From Bacteroidota bacterium (GTDB lineage Bacteria; Bacteroidota; Bacteroidia; NS11-12g; UBA9320), in contig CANMPY010000138.1 in NCBI GenBank assembly GCA_947499775.1, positions 1 to 5,914 of the forward strand: 5,914 nt of DNA, in the 5' to 3' direction. Positions 1-5,772 of this stretch are shown here, one piece after another. The notes under the pieces were generated by a model. It made no database searches, was not told where the DNA came from, and saw only the letters and a list, made by a program, of their open reading frames with translations. The first letter of the stretch is position 1. The number at the start of each line of letters is the position of its first letter. The position numbers were made by a program, and so were the translations under genes.

Positions 1-257
1 CCGATATTGAAACAAAGGCTTGCGGTCAAAAAAAGCTTCTTATTTTTTGGTTTAGATGATTGTGAAATTTTTAGTGCAAAATAAAAATCGACGCAAGTAG
101 AAAGGAGCAATAATATTAAAAACTGTGGTTGCAAAAACCCGTAAAAAATATAGCCCGCTGATAATAAAAAAACCCATCTAACTCTAAACGGAATCAGATA
201 GTAGATTAAAACCACCAGTGGTAAAAAAATAAAAAAGGAAATAGAGTTAAATAACAA
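1..257 (-). CDS. MBOAT family O-acyltransferase, N-terminal part (gene runs off the window's left edge)
   Basis: The minus strand is open for 85 codons plus two bases with no ATG. The TTG at 255-257 gives an N-terminus beginning (M)LFNSISFFIFLPLVVLIYY, which matches the conserved start of membrane-bound O-acyltransferases of the AlgI type ('MLFNS..F..F.P.V...Y'). Next come IPFRVRW (22-28), an aromatic block SAGYIFYGF (33-41) in the place of the usual 'ASYYFY', and STCVDFYFALKI (53-64), corresponding to the family's 'ST..DY..G..I'. At least two membrane segments are visible (about 8-22 and 28-52), then a basic loop KPKNKK (69-74). The catalytic His lies beyond the window. The family moves acyl groups, often acetyl, onto polysaccharides such as alginate or onto other envelope polymers; the substrate here cannot be told. 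An in-frame TTG at 276-278 would add 7 residues, but it overlaps the promoter-like box and does not fit the family start. The frame is uninterrupted, so this is not a pseudogene within the visible part. Confidence 0.85.
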   Translation of the reverse strand, partial: MLFNSISFFIFLPLVVLIYYLIPFRVRWVFLLSAGYIFYGFLQPQFLILLLLSTCVDFYFALKISQSSKPKNKKLFLTASLCFNI

Positions 258-275
258 GGCTTCTGAATAAGAATG

Positions 276-309
276 CAAATAAAGAAAAAAGCCCTTGTAA
301 ATGATACAA
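276..309 (-). promoter_or_regulatory. possible promoter for the MBOAT gene
   Basis: On the minus strand TTTATTTG (276-283) matches the Bacteroidota -7 consensus TAnnTTTG at all but one position. A TTG (307-309) lies 23 nt upstream, at the edge of the 17-23 nt spacing described for Flavobacterium. The expected transcript start would be about 15 nt before the TTG start codon. The upstream part overlaps the tonB terminator hairpin. A one-mismatch match in AT-rich DNA is weak evidence. Confidence 0.3.
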
Positions 310-317
310 AGACTTTT
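281..317 (-). terminator. rho-independent terminator after tonB
   Basis: On the minus strand a 13-bp stem (arms 305-317 and 287-299) closes a 5-nt loop (300-304). All 13 positions pair, two of them as G-U. The distal arm runs straight into a T-rich tail (TTTTTTCTTT as DNA, 290-281). It begins 28 nt past the tonB stop. Only three pairs are G-C, so the stem is long but not strong. The plus strand also has T-rich DNA beyond the hairpin, so a bidirectional role is possible, though no plus-strand gene feeds it. It separates tonB from the MBOAT gene. Confidence 0.75.
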
Positions 318-344
318 AATCGTTTTTTAATAAGTGAATATGAT

Positions 345-1163
345 TTAGTAGAGCTTGAAATTAATTGGGATTGAAAACAGTACCCTAACCTTGCGCCCAT
401 CCTGTATGCCAGGTTTCCAAACAGGCATTTGGCTAATAACCCTAATTGCTTCGCTTTCGAACCCAACACCTAGCTCGGAACAGGATAGGATTTTTAAATT
501 GGTTATAGATCCGTCTTTTTCAACAACGAAAGCAATATTTACCTTTCCACTTTTATTAATTTCTCTCGCCTCTTCAGGAAATTCAAGGTTATCGCGGAGG
601 TATTTAAATAGTGCATTTTCACCACCAATATACTCAGGCATTATAGATACAATCCGTTCTATGGTTTCGGGTTGTGGTGGAATAATTTTATTTCCAGAAT
701 CCAAATCACCTATATCCACAAATAACCCATCCATTGTATCTATGCCATTAGGATTGCCTATACTTAAGTGATCATCATTTTTTATAACCGCAGTGTCAAC
801 ATTCAATTTAAGGTCGGAAATTTCTTTCCAATTGGTGCTCAAGCCCTTAACTAGGTTGGGTTTTAAGTCGTGCTTTGGTTTAATAACTTTTTCAATTGGA
901 GTGGCATCAAAAGGAATAATTATTATTACAGAATCAGTATATAAAGGCACTGTTCCGTCTTTGGCCCAGAGCTGGCTTATTTTTGGAATAAAGAAAAGGC
1001 TAACTAAAAAGAATACCGTGATTAAAAGCGATCGAATGAGGGTTTTGTTATAGTTTTTGCGAAGCAGATATGCGCCGTACGCCTTGTTTCGCTTTTCAAA
1101 TACTAATTCGTTTCGTTCAAAATCGGTTGGATTGGTCCATTCACTAAAAACTATTTTGGTCAT
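345..1163 (-). CDS. TonB-family energy transducer
   Basis: A 272-residue inner-membrane protein with TonB layout. Residues 1-42 are cytoplasmic and carry LVFEKRNKAYGAYLLRKNY (20-38), a signature of Bacteroidota TonB-like proteins. One membrane helix lies at about 43-60. A periplasmic linker of about 110 residues follows. The TonB C-terminal domain covers about 173-272, from MPEYIGGENAL (175 onward) through FPEEAREINKSGKVNIAFVV to the hallmark MPVWKPGIQDGRKVRV (246-261) and a final beta strand. Such domains contact the TonB box of outer-membrane receptors and pass on energy from ExbB/ExbD. No exbB, exbD or TonB-dependent receptor is in view, so the partner is unknown. The linker has scattered prolines but not the Pro/Lys-rich tract of classical TonB. 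The ATG at 1161-1163 is favoured because a consensus promoter box ends 19 nt before it and the N-terminus matches the family. It is probably a single-gene transcript ending at the 281-317 terminator. Confidence 0.9.
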   Translation of the reverse strand: MTKIVFSEWTNPTDFERNELVFEKRNKAYGAYLLRKNYNKTLIRSLLITVFFLVSLFFIPKISQLWAKDGTVPLYTDSVIIIIPFDATPIEKVIKPKHDLKPNLVKGLSTNWKEISDLKLNVDTAVIKNDDHLSIGNPNGIDTMDGLFVDIGDLDSGNKIIPPQPETIERIVSIMPEYIGGENALFKYLRDNLEFPEEAREINKSGKVNIAFVVEKDGSITNLKILSCSELGVGFESEAIRVISQMPVWKPGIQDGRKVRVLFSIPINFKLY

Positions 1164-1182
1164 AACTTCGTGATTTGTAATA

Positions 1183-1190
1183 CAAAGTTA
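1183..1190 (-). promoter_or_regulatory. -7 promoter box of the tonB gene
   Basis: On the minus strand TAACTTTG is an exact match to the Bacteroidota -7 element TAnnTTTG. It sits 19 nt before the ATG, predicting a leader of roughly 16 nt. No TTG is found 17-23 nt further upstream, so the -33 half is not evident. Confidence 0.6.
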
Positions 1191-1284
1191 AGATTAATAG
1201 TTGCGTAAATTTACTGATAGTTAGGCCATTGGTGAAGCCATGAGGTGTTTTCGTCAATCCATAATCACAAAGTAAGGCAAGTGC

Positions 1285-2679
1285 TTAAAATTTATTCACA
1301 TCTAAGATATTTTCATTATCCATATTTGGTTTGTATTCGCCTTCCCATTTAGCCACTACAATGGTAGCCAAACAGTTTCCAATTACATTTACCGCTGTTC
1401 GTCCCATATCCATTAGTACATCTACAGCCATAATTAAATAAACCGGCCACATAGGCATATTAAACTGGCTAACGGTAGCCGCTAAAATTACCATGCTTGC
1501 ACGTGCCACACCTGCAACGCCTTTACTGGTAAGCATTAGCGTAAGGCAAATGCCTACTTGCTCCCAAATTGTTAAATCGATACCAGCAACTTGGGCCACA
1601 AAAATACTGGCCAAAGAAAGATAAAGTGTGGTGCCATCCAAGTTAAAACTATATCCGGTGGGCAATACAAAACCTACAATTTTTGGTGGAACGCCTATTC
1701 GCTCCATTTCTTCCATAGCCCTAGGCAAAGCCGATTCAGAACTTGCCGTAGCAAAGGCTATACTTACTGGCTCCGAAATAGCCTTGGCAAATTTTACGAT
1801 TGGGACTTTAATGGCCAAAGCAATCGGAAGCAATACCCCAAACACAAACACTATCAGTCCAAGGTACAAGGATCCTACTAATTTGGCCAGAGGCATAAAC
1901 ATTTCCATTCCCATAGTACTAACTGTATATGCAATAGCTCCTCCTACTGCAAATGGAGCAAATAGCATTACAATGTTGGTAAACTTGAACATAACTTCGC
2001 TCAAGCTTTCACAAAACGAAATCATAGGCTTGCGCTTTGATTCTTTAACCATAGCTAGGCCAATTCCAAATAAAATGCTAAAAATTACCACTTGCAAAAT
2101 GGCGCCATCGGCAACTGATTTGGCAAAATTTTCTGGAAATATTTCGATGATATGGTCTTGCCAGGTTTTTGGACTTACCGGAATTACATCTTCATGAATC
2201 ACCGTAGGTTTAATAAATCCAACGCCAGGCTTGGTAATGTTCACAATGGCTAGGCCTATAAAAAGAGCAATTGTTGTAACAAGTTCAAAATAAATCAAGG
2301 CTTTTAGTCCCATGCGCCCTACTTGCTTGAGGTCGGAGTGGCCTGCTATGCCCACCACCAAGGTTCCAAATAAGAGGGGGGCTATAATGGTTTTTATGCA
2401 ACGGAGAAATAATTTTCCAAGCATTTTTCCATTAGCCGCTATTTCAGGCAGATACAATCCAATCTCTGCGCCAATAAACATGCTGGTAAAAATCCAAATG
2501 GTTAGATTGCTGCGTTTTATGGCATACAGGACGAGGCATATTTCCCCAATCCATCTTAATATATCCAAATATATACCTCCATTGAACCATCCTAATACAG
2601 ATGATAAATACCAAAGAATAAAATAAAAAGAAAGGATTCCGATTGAAGTGGGCAAAAGCCATTTGAATAATTTGCTCAT
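1285..2679 (-). CDS. dicarboxylate/amino acid:cation symporter (DAACS, SDF family)
   Basis: A 464-residue polytopic inner-membrane carrier of the glutamate/aspartate/C4-dicarboxylate family. Family motifs appear in order: LGKLFLRCIKTIIAPLLFGTL (about 87-107); HP1 tip ATASSESALP (about 310-319, counterpart of the serine-rich motif); TM7 NLDGT (346-350); HP2 SKGVAGVARAS (385-395); and TM8 with D420, D424, R427, T428, N431 in VDVLMDMGRTAVNVIGN, ending AKWEGE. By alignment to GltPh, R427 matches the arginine that binds the substrate's side-chain carboxylate, so an acidic substrate is inferred. The Na+-ligand aspartate GltPh D405 is Asn here (N435), a state also seen in DctA-type carriers, so the coupling ion is uncertain. 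Two extra hydrophobic segments (about 8-28 and 36-55) precede the canonical first helix, making it longer than the usual 400-430 residues. The frame could extend to a GTG at 2757, but those 26 residues cover a promoter-like box and an inverted repeat, so the ATG at 2677-2679 is preferred. Confidence 0.9.
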   Translation of the reverse strand: MSKLFKWLLPTSIGILSFYFILWYLSSVLGWFNGGIYLDILRWIGEICLVLYAIKRSNLTIWIFTSMFIGAEIGLYLPEIAANGKMLGKLFLRCIKTIIAPLLFGTLVVGIAGHSDLKQVGRMGLKALIYFELVTTIALFIGLAIVNITKPGVGFIKPTVIHEDVIPVSPKTWQDHIIEIFPENFAKSVADGAILQVVIFSILFGIGLAMVKESKRKPMISFCESLSEVMFKFTNIVMLFAPFAVGGAIAYTVSTMGMEMFMPLAKLVGSLYLGLIVFVFGVLLPIALAIKVPIVKFAKAISEPVSIAFATASSESALPRAMEEMERIGVPPKIVGFVLPTGYSFNLDGTTLYLSLASIFVAQVAGIDLTIWEQVGICLTLMLTSKGVAGVARASMVILAATVSQFNMPMWPVYLIMAVDVLMDMGRTAVNVIGNCLATIVVAKWEGEYKPNMDNENILDVNKF

Positions 2680-2695
2680 AATTTTAAATGTTGGG

Positions 2696-2728
2696 CAAAT
2701 TAAAAGAATAAAACGGGAAGGCAGACAA
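2696..2728 (-). promoter_or_regulatory. probable promoter of the symporter gene
   Basis: On the minus strand TTAATTTG (2696-2703) matches TAnnTTTG with one mismatch, and TTG (2726-2728) lies 22 nt upstream, within the 17-23 nt spacing reported for Flavobacterium promoters. The box ends 16 nt before the preferred ATG. This favours the shorter protein, since the GTG start at 2757 would lie upstream of this promoter. Confidence 0.45.
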
Positions 2729-2735
2729 CGATCGA

Positions 2736-2801
2736 CACTAATTTTACGAATGGGCACTAACTTTAAAAAATAATTATTCGTGCATATTAGTGAAATTCGT
2801 G
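2736..2801 (-). repeat. imperfect inverted repeat of ATTCGTG/ATTAGTG units
   Basis: The arms 2736-2760 and 2777-2801 are 25 nt each and agree at 19 of 25 positions when one is reverse-complemented. They are separated by a 16-nt A/T loop (2761-2776). Each arm is made of short units of the form ATTCGTG or ATTAGTG spaced about 9 nt apart. It fills the gap between the lipoprotein stop (2805) and the symporter promoter. In RNA it would form a long, mismatched hairpin with no clean U-tail, so it is not a standard terminator. It may be a dispersed intergenic repeat or a read-through modulator; its function is unknown. Confidence 0.6.
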
Positions 2802-2804
2802 TTT

Positions 2805-3308
2805 CTATTCCACCCTTACCAATTTTAGAGCATTTTTAGTTTTTAATTTTTTGCTACAAAATCGGTCTAATTTTTCATCATTCATCATATACAGGTTTTC
2901 AAAACCATCAATCGGGGTGAAACTCCTTTTAATGGCTTTTTTATAATAATCGGCATCCAAGGCATACAAATAAAGTTTTTTGCCAGAAACAGTAAAAGGG
3001 TAAACATCCCAAACAAACCTATGTTTAAGGCTATCTCCAAAGCATAAATAATAATATTTTTTTCCTTTGGCTAATTTTATTGTATCTGATAATCCACCAC
3101 CTCGTAAACTTTTATTTTCTGAAAATAATATTGTTTTGGATGTGATTTCAAGATAAGTGCTATCCTTGTCTTTGGTATTTCTAAAAAAATATTTACCACT
3201 CAATTCCTTAGGAAATTCAGTCATTTCATTTTCAGGAACCCTATCGAAACGGATGGTGCAGGAAAATAAATAAAGTGTGAGAACAGAAAAATAGAAAACT
3301 ATTTTCAT
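2805..3308 (-). CDS. putative lipoprotein of unknown function, 167 aa
   Basis: I do not recognise this family. The N-terminus MKIVFYFSVLTLYLFSC has a basic residue, a hydrophobic core and a lipobox-like LFSC with Cys17, so signal peptidase II processing and membrane anchoring are likely. The bulky Phe before Ser is tolerated in Bacteroidota lipoboxes. The mature part (18-167) has no further membrane helix. It alternates short hydrophobic/aromatic stretches with charged turns, for example KYFF (39-42), TYLEIT (51-56), KYYYLCF (84-90), FVWDVYPF (98-105) and KLYLYAL (111-117). This suggests a small beta-rich domain, with a basic C-terminal segment KKLKTKNALKLVRV. The start follows the stop of the 277-residue gene by 8 nt, so the two are very probably cotranscribed and may work together at the cell envelope. 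Base composition is AT-rich like its partner and unlike gltX or the symporter. Confidence 0.75.
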   Translation of the reverse strand: MKIVFYFSVLTLYLFSCTIRFDRVPENEMTEFPKELSGKYFFRNTKDKDSTYLEITSKTILFSENKSLRGGGLSDTIKLAKGKKYYYLCFGDSLKHRFVWDVYPFTVSGKKLYLYALDADYYKKAIKRSFTPIDGFENLYMMNDEKLDRFCSKKLKTKNALKLVRVE

Positions 3309-3316
3309 AGATAAAT

Positions 3317-4150
3317 TTATTGATTTTGTGAAATTAAATACTTTGGTTTTGTCATTATAAATATAAATTTATTTGATATGTAATTGGTTATAAAGAAAAA
3401 TGATGAACCATTGGTGTGTTCCTCTGCAACAACCTCATTTCCTTTCATAAGAAATGTTCTAGATTGTAAAAAAGTCTTATAGCTGCAATTTAAACAGATT
3501 ATTTTTATTTCAGGAAATGAACTAATAGGGTGAACACTAATGGAGTAAAAAATTGGAATTTTTTTATAAGTACAAATAGTTATTTTATCAGTTGGAACAT
3601 TATTTTCAACCTTTTCTGAAATAGTTAATGCCGTGTTCTTATAAGATTTTTTACCAATAGATATATCTTCTAAACTATGAACAATTTGAAATCTATTACT
3701 TGAGTATTCGCTTTGAGGCAACAATTTATAGGTAGTTGAATCTGCACTTATCCTATAATATTTCTTGAAAACATCAGAACATTTCCAGGAGCTGGTAGAA
3801 GAATTGGGAAAGAAATGTTCATAATGGCCACCTGTTGAATCAATAATGGAATTATTCTCAGATTTAATAATCAAATCAAACACTAAAACAGGAATGGGCT
3901 TTGAATTCAAATTTATCAAGCCTTGTTTTAAATGAATATGAACACTGTCAGTATCAAGCAAACCAAGATAAATGGATTTGGAAACTTCATTTGACAACAA
4001 ATGAACCGGACAATTATCTCGGTTATAAATTATTTTTGCAGAACCCCTTTCTATTTCTAAAGTATCCATATAAAAAGTGATTTTTTGGCCTAAAGAAACC
4101 AATGAAAAATTCAGAAAGACAATAATTAAAAGGTGTTTAAGGTGTTTCAT
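3317..4150 (-). CDS. exported protein of unknown function, 277 aa
   Basis: I cannot assign a family. MKHLKHLLIIVFLNFSLVSLG has a basic start, a hydrophobic core (7-18) and a signal peptidase I-like S-L-G site, so cleavage before Gln22 is likely. The mature protein of about 256 residues has no clear membrane helix, although the C-terminal FFFITNYISNKFIFIM (251-266) is hydrophobic. It carries five cysteines (47, 124, 193, 219, 222), including CLNC at 219-222. The pattern of short beta-like stretches with Ser/Thr/Asn-rich turns suits a periplasmic or surface protein. It is the first gene of a two-gene unit with the lipoprotein 8 nt downstream, and a near-consensus promoter box lies just before its ATG. 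Hand-counted rows within the gene are 13/60 and 17/60 G+C, against 28/60 in gltX, so it may be an accessory or faster-evolving gene. The single reasonable start is the ATG at 4148-4150. Confidence 0.75.
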   Translation of the reverse strand: MKHLKHLLIIVFLNFSLVSLGQKITFYMDTLEIERGSAKIIYNRDNCPVHLLSNEVSKSIYLGLLDTDSVHIHLKQGLINLNSKPIPVLVFDLIIKSENNSIIDSTGGHYEHFFPNSSTSSWKCSDVFKKYYRISADSTTYKLLPQSEYSSNRFQIVHSLEDISIGKKSYKNTALTISEKVENNVPTDKITICTYKKIPIFYSISVHPISSFPEIKIICLNCSYKTFLQSRTFLMKGNEVVAEEHTNGSSFFFITNYISNKFIFIMTKPKYLISQNQ

Positions 4151-4171
4151 AGGAATTTACAATTTGCACTG

Positions 4172-4179
4172 TAAAGTTA
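4172..4179 (-). promoter_or_regulatory. possible -7 promoter box of the exported-protein pair
   Basis: On the minus strand TAACTTTA differs from TAnnTTTG only at the last base and lies 21 nt before the ATG of the 277-residue gene, a position like that of the tonB box. No TTG is found 17-23 nt upstream. It would separate this unit from gltX, which ends 64 nt upstream with no terminator visible. Confidence 0.4.
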
Positions 4180-4214
4180 ACTATTTCCTTTAATGAACCA
4201 TTATGCTCTTCAAC

Positions 4215-5747
4215 TCAACTAATTACTGTTATCTTTTCCACGGCTTTTGAAATCCTTTTGTATACTTCCTCTTTTCCTAACAATTCAAGCATTTCAAAAA
4301 TTGGGGGTCCACCGGCTTCGCCACTCACTGCTACTCGCAAAGGCTGCATTAATTGGCCAGGGTTTTGGGCTAATTCGATAGCTAAATTTTTAAAGGAATT
4401 TTCTAATTCAATGGCTTCATAAGAAGAAAGGGCATTTATTTTTCCTAAATAGGCGGCTAAAAACTCAGGCACACCTCGCTTCCATTTTTTTGAAGTTACG
4501 CCTTCATCATAGTTAGTCGGTGCTTCAAATAAGTAGGTTCCTTTTTCCAGTATTTCTTTGGCAAAATTTACCTTCTCTTTCATCAATCCCACTACTTTTT
4601 CTATATAAGCCAAATCGGCTGAATAGCCTTTGGCAGTAACCTTTGGTAAAAGTTCAGTTGCTATTTCGGCATTGTTTTGCAGTTGTAAATATTGATGGTT
4701 AAACCATAAAGCTTTGTTCAAATCAAACTTGGCTCCATTTTTACTAACCCTTTCTAATGTAAATTCGGCAAACAAATCCTCTACGCTAAACATTTCGCGG
4801 TTGTCGCTGGGATGCCAGCCCAAAAACGATAGCATATTAATAACCGCTGCAGGCAAATAGCCTGATTCGCGGTAGCCACTAGATACCTCGCCGGTAGCAG
4901 GGTCTTTCCACTCCAAAGGAAAAACCGGAAATCCTAATTTGTCCCCATCGCGTTTGCTTAGTTTTCCGTTGCCTTCAGGTTTTAATAATAATGGCAAATG
5001 GGCAAATTGAGGCATCACATCTTCCCATCCCAAATAGCGGTAAAGCATTACATGCAAAGGAGCCGATGGTAACCATTCCTCACCACGGATAACGTGGGTA
5101 ATTTTCATTAAATAATCATCTACTACATTGGCCAAATGGTAAGTTGGCATGCCATCGCTTTTATACAAAACCTTGTCATCCATTTGGGCGGTTTGCACCA
5201 CTACCCAACCACGGATGATGTCATGAAATCGCACTTCTTCTTTTCGTGGCAATTTCAAGCGAATTACATAGGGTTCATTATTGGCAAGCCGTTCGTTTAC
5301 TTCGTCTTTGCTCAGGGTCAGACTATTTTTCATGGTCATTCGGCTGGCAGCATCATACTTTGATGGCATTTTGCTGGCTTCCAACTTGGTTCGCATTTCA
5401 TTCAGTTCTTCAGTGGTATCAAAGGCGTAATAGGCAAAATCATTGGCAATTAACTGATCGGCATATTGTTTGTAAATTGGCTGTCGTTCGCTTTGGCGGT
5501 ATGGGGCATGAGGGCCGCCAATTCCAACACCTTCATCGTAGGTTATTCCTAGCCATTTAAAGGTTTCAACGATATAATCTTCGGCACCCGGCACAAAACG
5601 GTTTTGGTCGGTATCTTCAATCCGCAACAAAAAATCACCGCCATTTTTTTTGGCAAACAAATAATTGTATAGGGCTGTACGAACCCCACCGATATGCAAA
5701 GCCCCCGTTGGGCTTGGCGCAAATCTTACTCTAACACGACGTTCCAT
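4215..5747 (-). CDS. gltX: glutamyl-tRNA synthetase (GluRS, class I)
   Basis: This enzyme attaches glutamate to tRNA-Glu with ATP in the cytoplasm. The 510-residue protein shows the class I signatures: RFAPSPTGALHIGG (8-21, the HIGH motif as HIGG), LRIEDTDQNR (41-50, glutamate site), VIRGEEWLPS (219-228) and GKLSKRDG (261-268, the KMSKS motif). The C-terminal anticodon-binding part ends in the family-typical GQLMQPLRVAVSGEAGGPP (464-482) and IFEMLELLGKE. Length is slightly above the usual 465-490 because of an extra stretch of about 20 residues after KLSKR (267-297, with GFPVFPLEW), a form I associate with Bacteroidota GluRS. The zinc-binding cysteines of the E. coli enzyme are absent: the local sequence is AYYAFD (105-110) where E. 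coli has a C-x-C. Whether it also charges tRNA-Gln cannot be judged; no gatCAB is in view. The ATG at 5745-5747 gives the expected N-terminus and lies just after a consensus promoter box. Confidence 0.97.
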   Translation of the reverse strand: MERRVRVRFAPSPTGALHIGGVRTALYNYLFAKKNGGDFLLRIEDTDQNRFVPGAEDYIVETFKWLGITYDEGVGIGGPHAPYRQSERQPIYKQYADQLIANDFAYYAFDTTEELNEMRTKLEASKMPSKYDAASRMTMKNSLTLSKDEVNERLANNEPYVIRLKLPRKEEVRFHDIIRGWVVVQTAQMDDKVLYKSDGMPTYHLANVVDDYLMKITHVIRGEEWLPSAPLHVMLYRYLGWEDVMPQFAHLPLLLKPEGNGKLSKRDGDKLGFPVFPLEWKDPATGEVSSGYRESGYLPAAVINMLSFLGWHPSDNREMFSVEDLFAEFTLERVSKNGAKFDLNKALWFNHQYLQLQNNAEIATELLPKVTAKGYSADLAYIEKVVGLMKEKVNFAKEILEKGTYLFEAPTNYDEGVTSKKWKRGVPEFLAAYLGKINALSSYEAIELENSFKNLAIELAQNPGQLMQPLRVAVSGEAGGPPIFEMLELLGKEEVYKRISKAVEKITVIS

Positions 5748-5757
5748 AAATAGGGGG

Positions 5758-5765
5758 CAAAGATA
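5758..5765 (-). promoter_or_regulatory. -7 promoter box of gltX
   Basis: On the minus strand TATCTTTG is an exact match to TAnnTTTG. It ends only 10 nt before the gltX ATG, so the leader would be about 6-8 nt, close to leaderless and with no room for a Shine-Dalgarno sequence. No TTG occurs at the normal -33 distance; that interval is instead filled by the CAAATTnn repeat tract. Confidence 0.55.
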
Positions 5766-5772
5766 AGGAGTA

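Noticed and set aside
1..40. Possible frameshift in the MBOAT gene near the A-run at 28-34
   Set aside because: A careful recount gives seven A's, which keeps one continuous frame through KKLFLTASLCFNI to the window edge.
206..469. An 87-codon minus-strand frame with a hydrophobic C-terminal part
   Set aside because: It overlaps the conserved TonB C-terminus out of frame and also overlaps the better-supported MBOAT start; its peptide has no family resemblance.
1164..1284. Possible terminator after the symporter gene, around the GGCC and CCAT words at 1223-1243
   Set aside because: The apparent symmetry is mostly direct repetition; only about 3 bp would pair and there is no T-tract.
355..2626. 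Plus-strand open frames at 355-771, 793-1053, 1591-1881, 1628-2197 and 2312-2626
   Set aside because: They lie antisense to the TonB and symporter genes, whose proteins carry conserved motifs; none has a plausible peptide or promoter.
2444..2662. A 72-codon minus-strand frame inside the symporter gene
   Set aside because: It is an alternative frame of a well-supported conserved gene.
4151..4214. Possible terminator after gltX (TAATG GTT CATTA on the minus strand)
   Set aside because: It is a 5-bp, almost pure A/T stem with a 3-nt loop and no U-tail.
5136..5560. Plus-strand open frames opposite gltX
   Set aside because: They are antisense shadows of GluRS, with low-complexity His/Phe/Trp-rich peptides.
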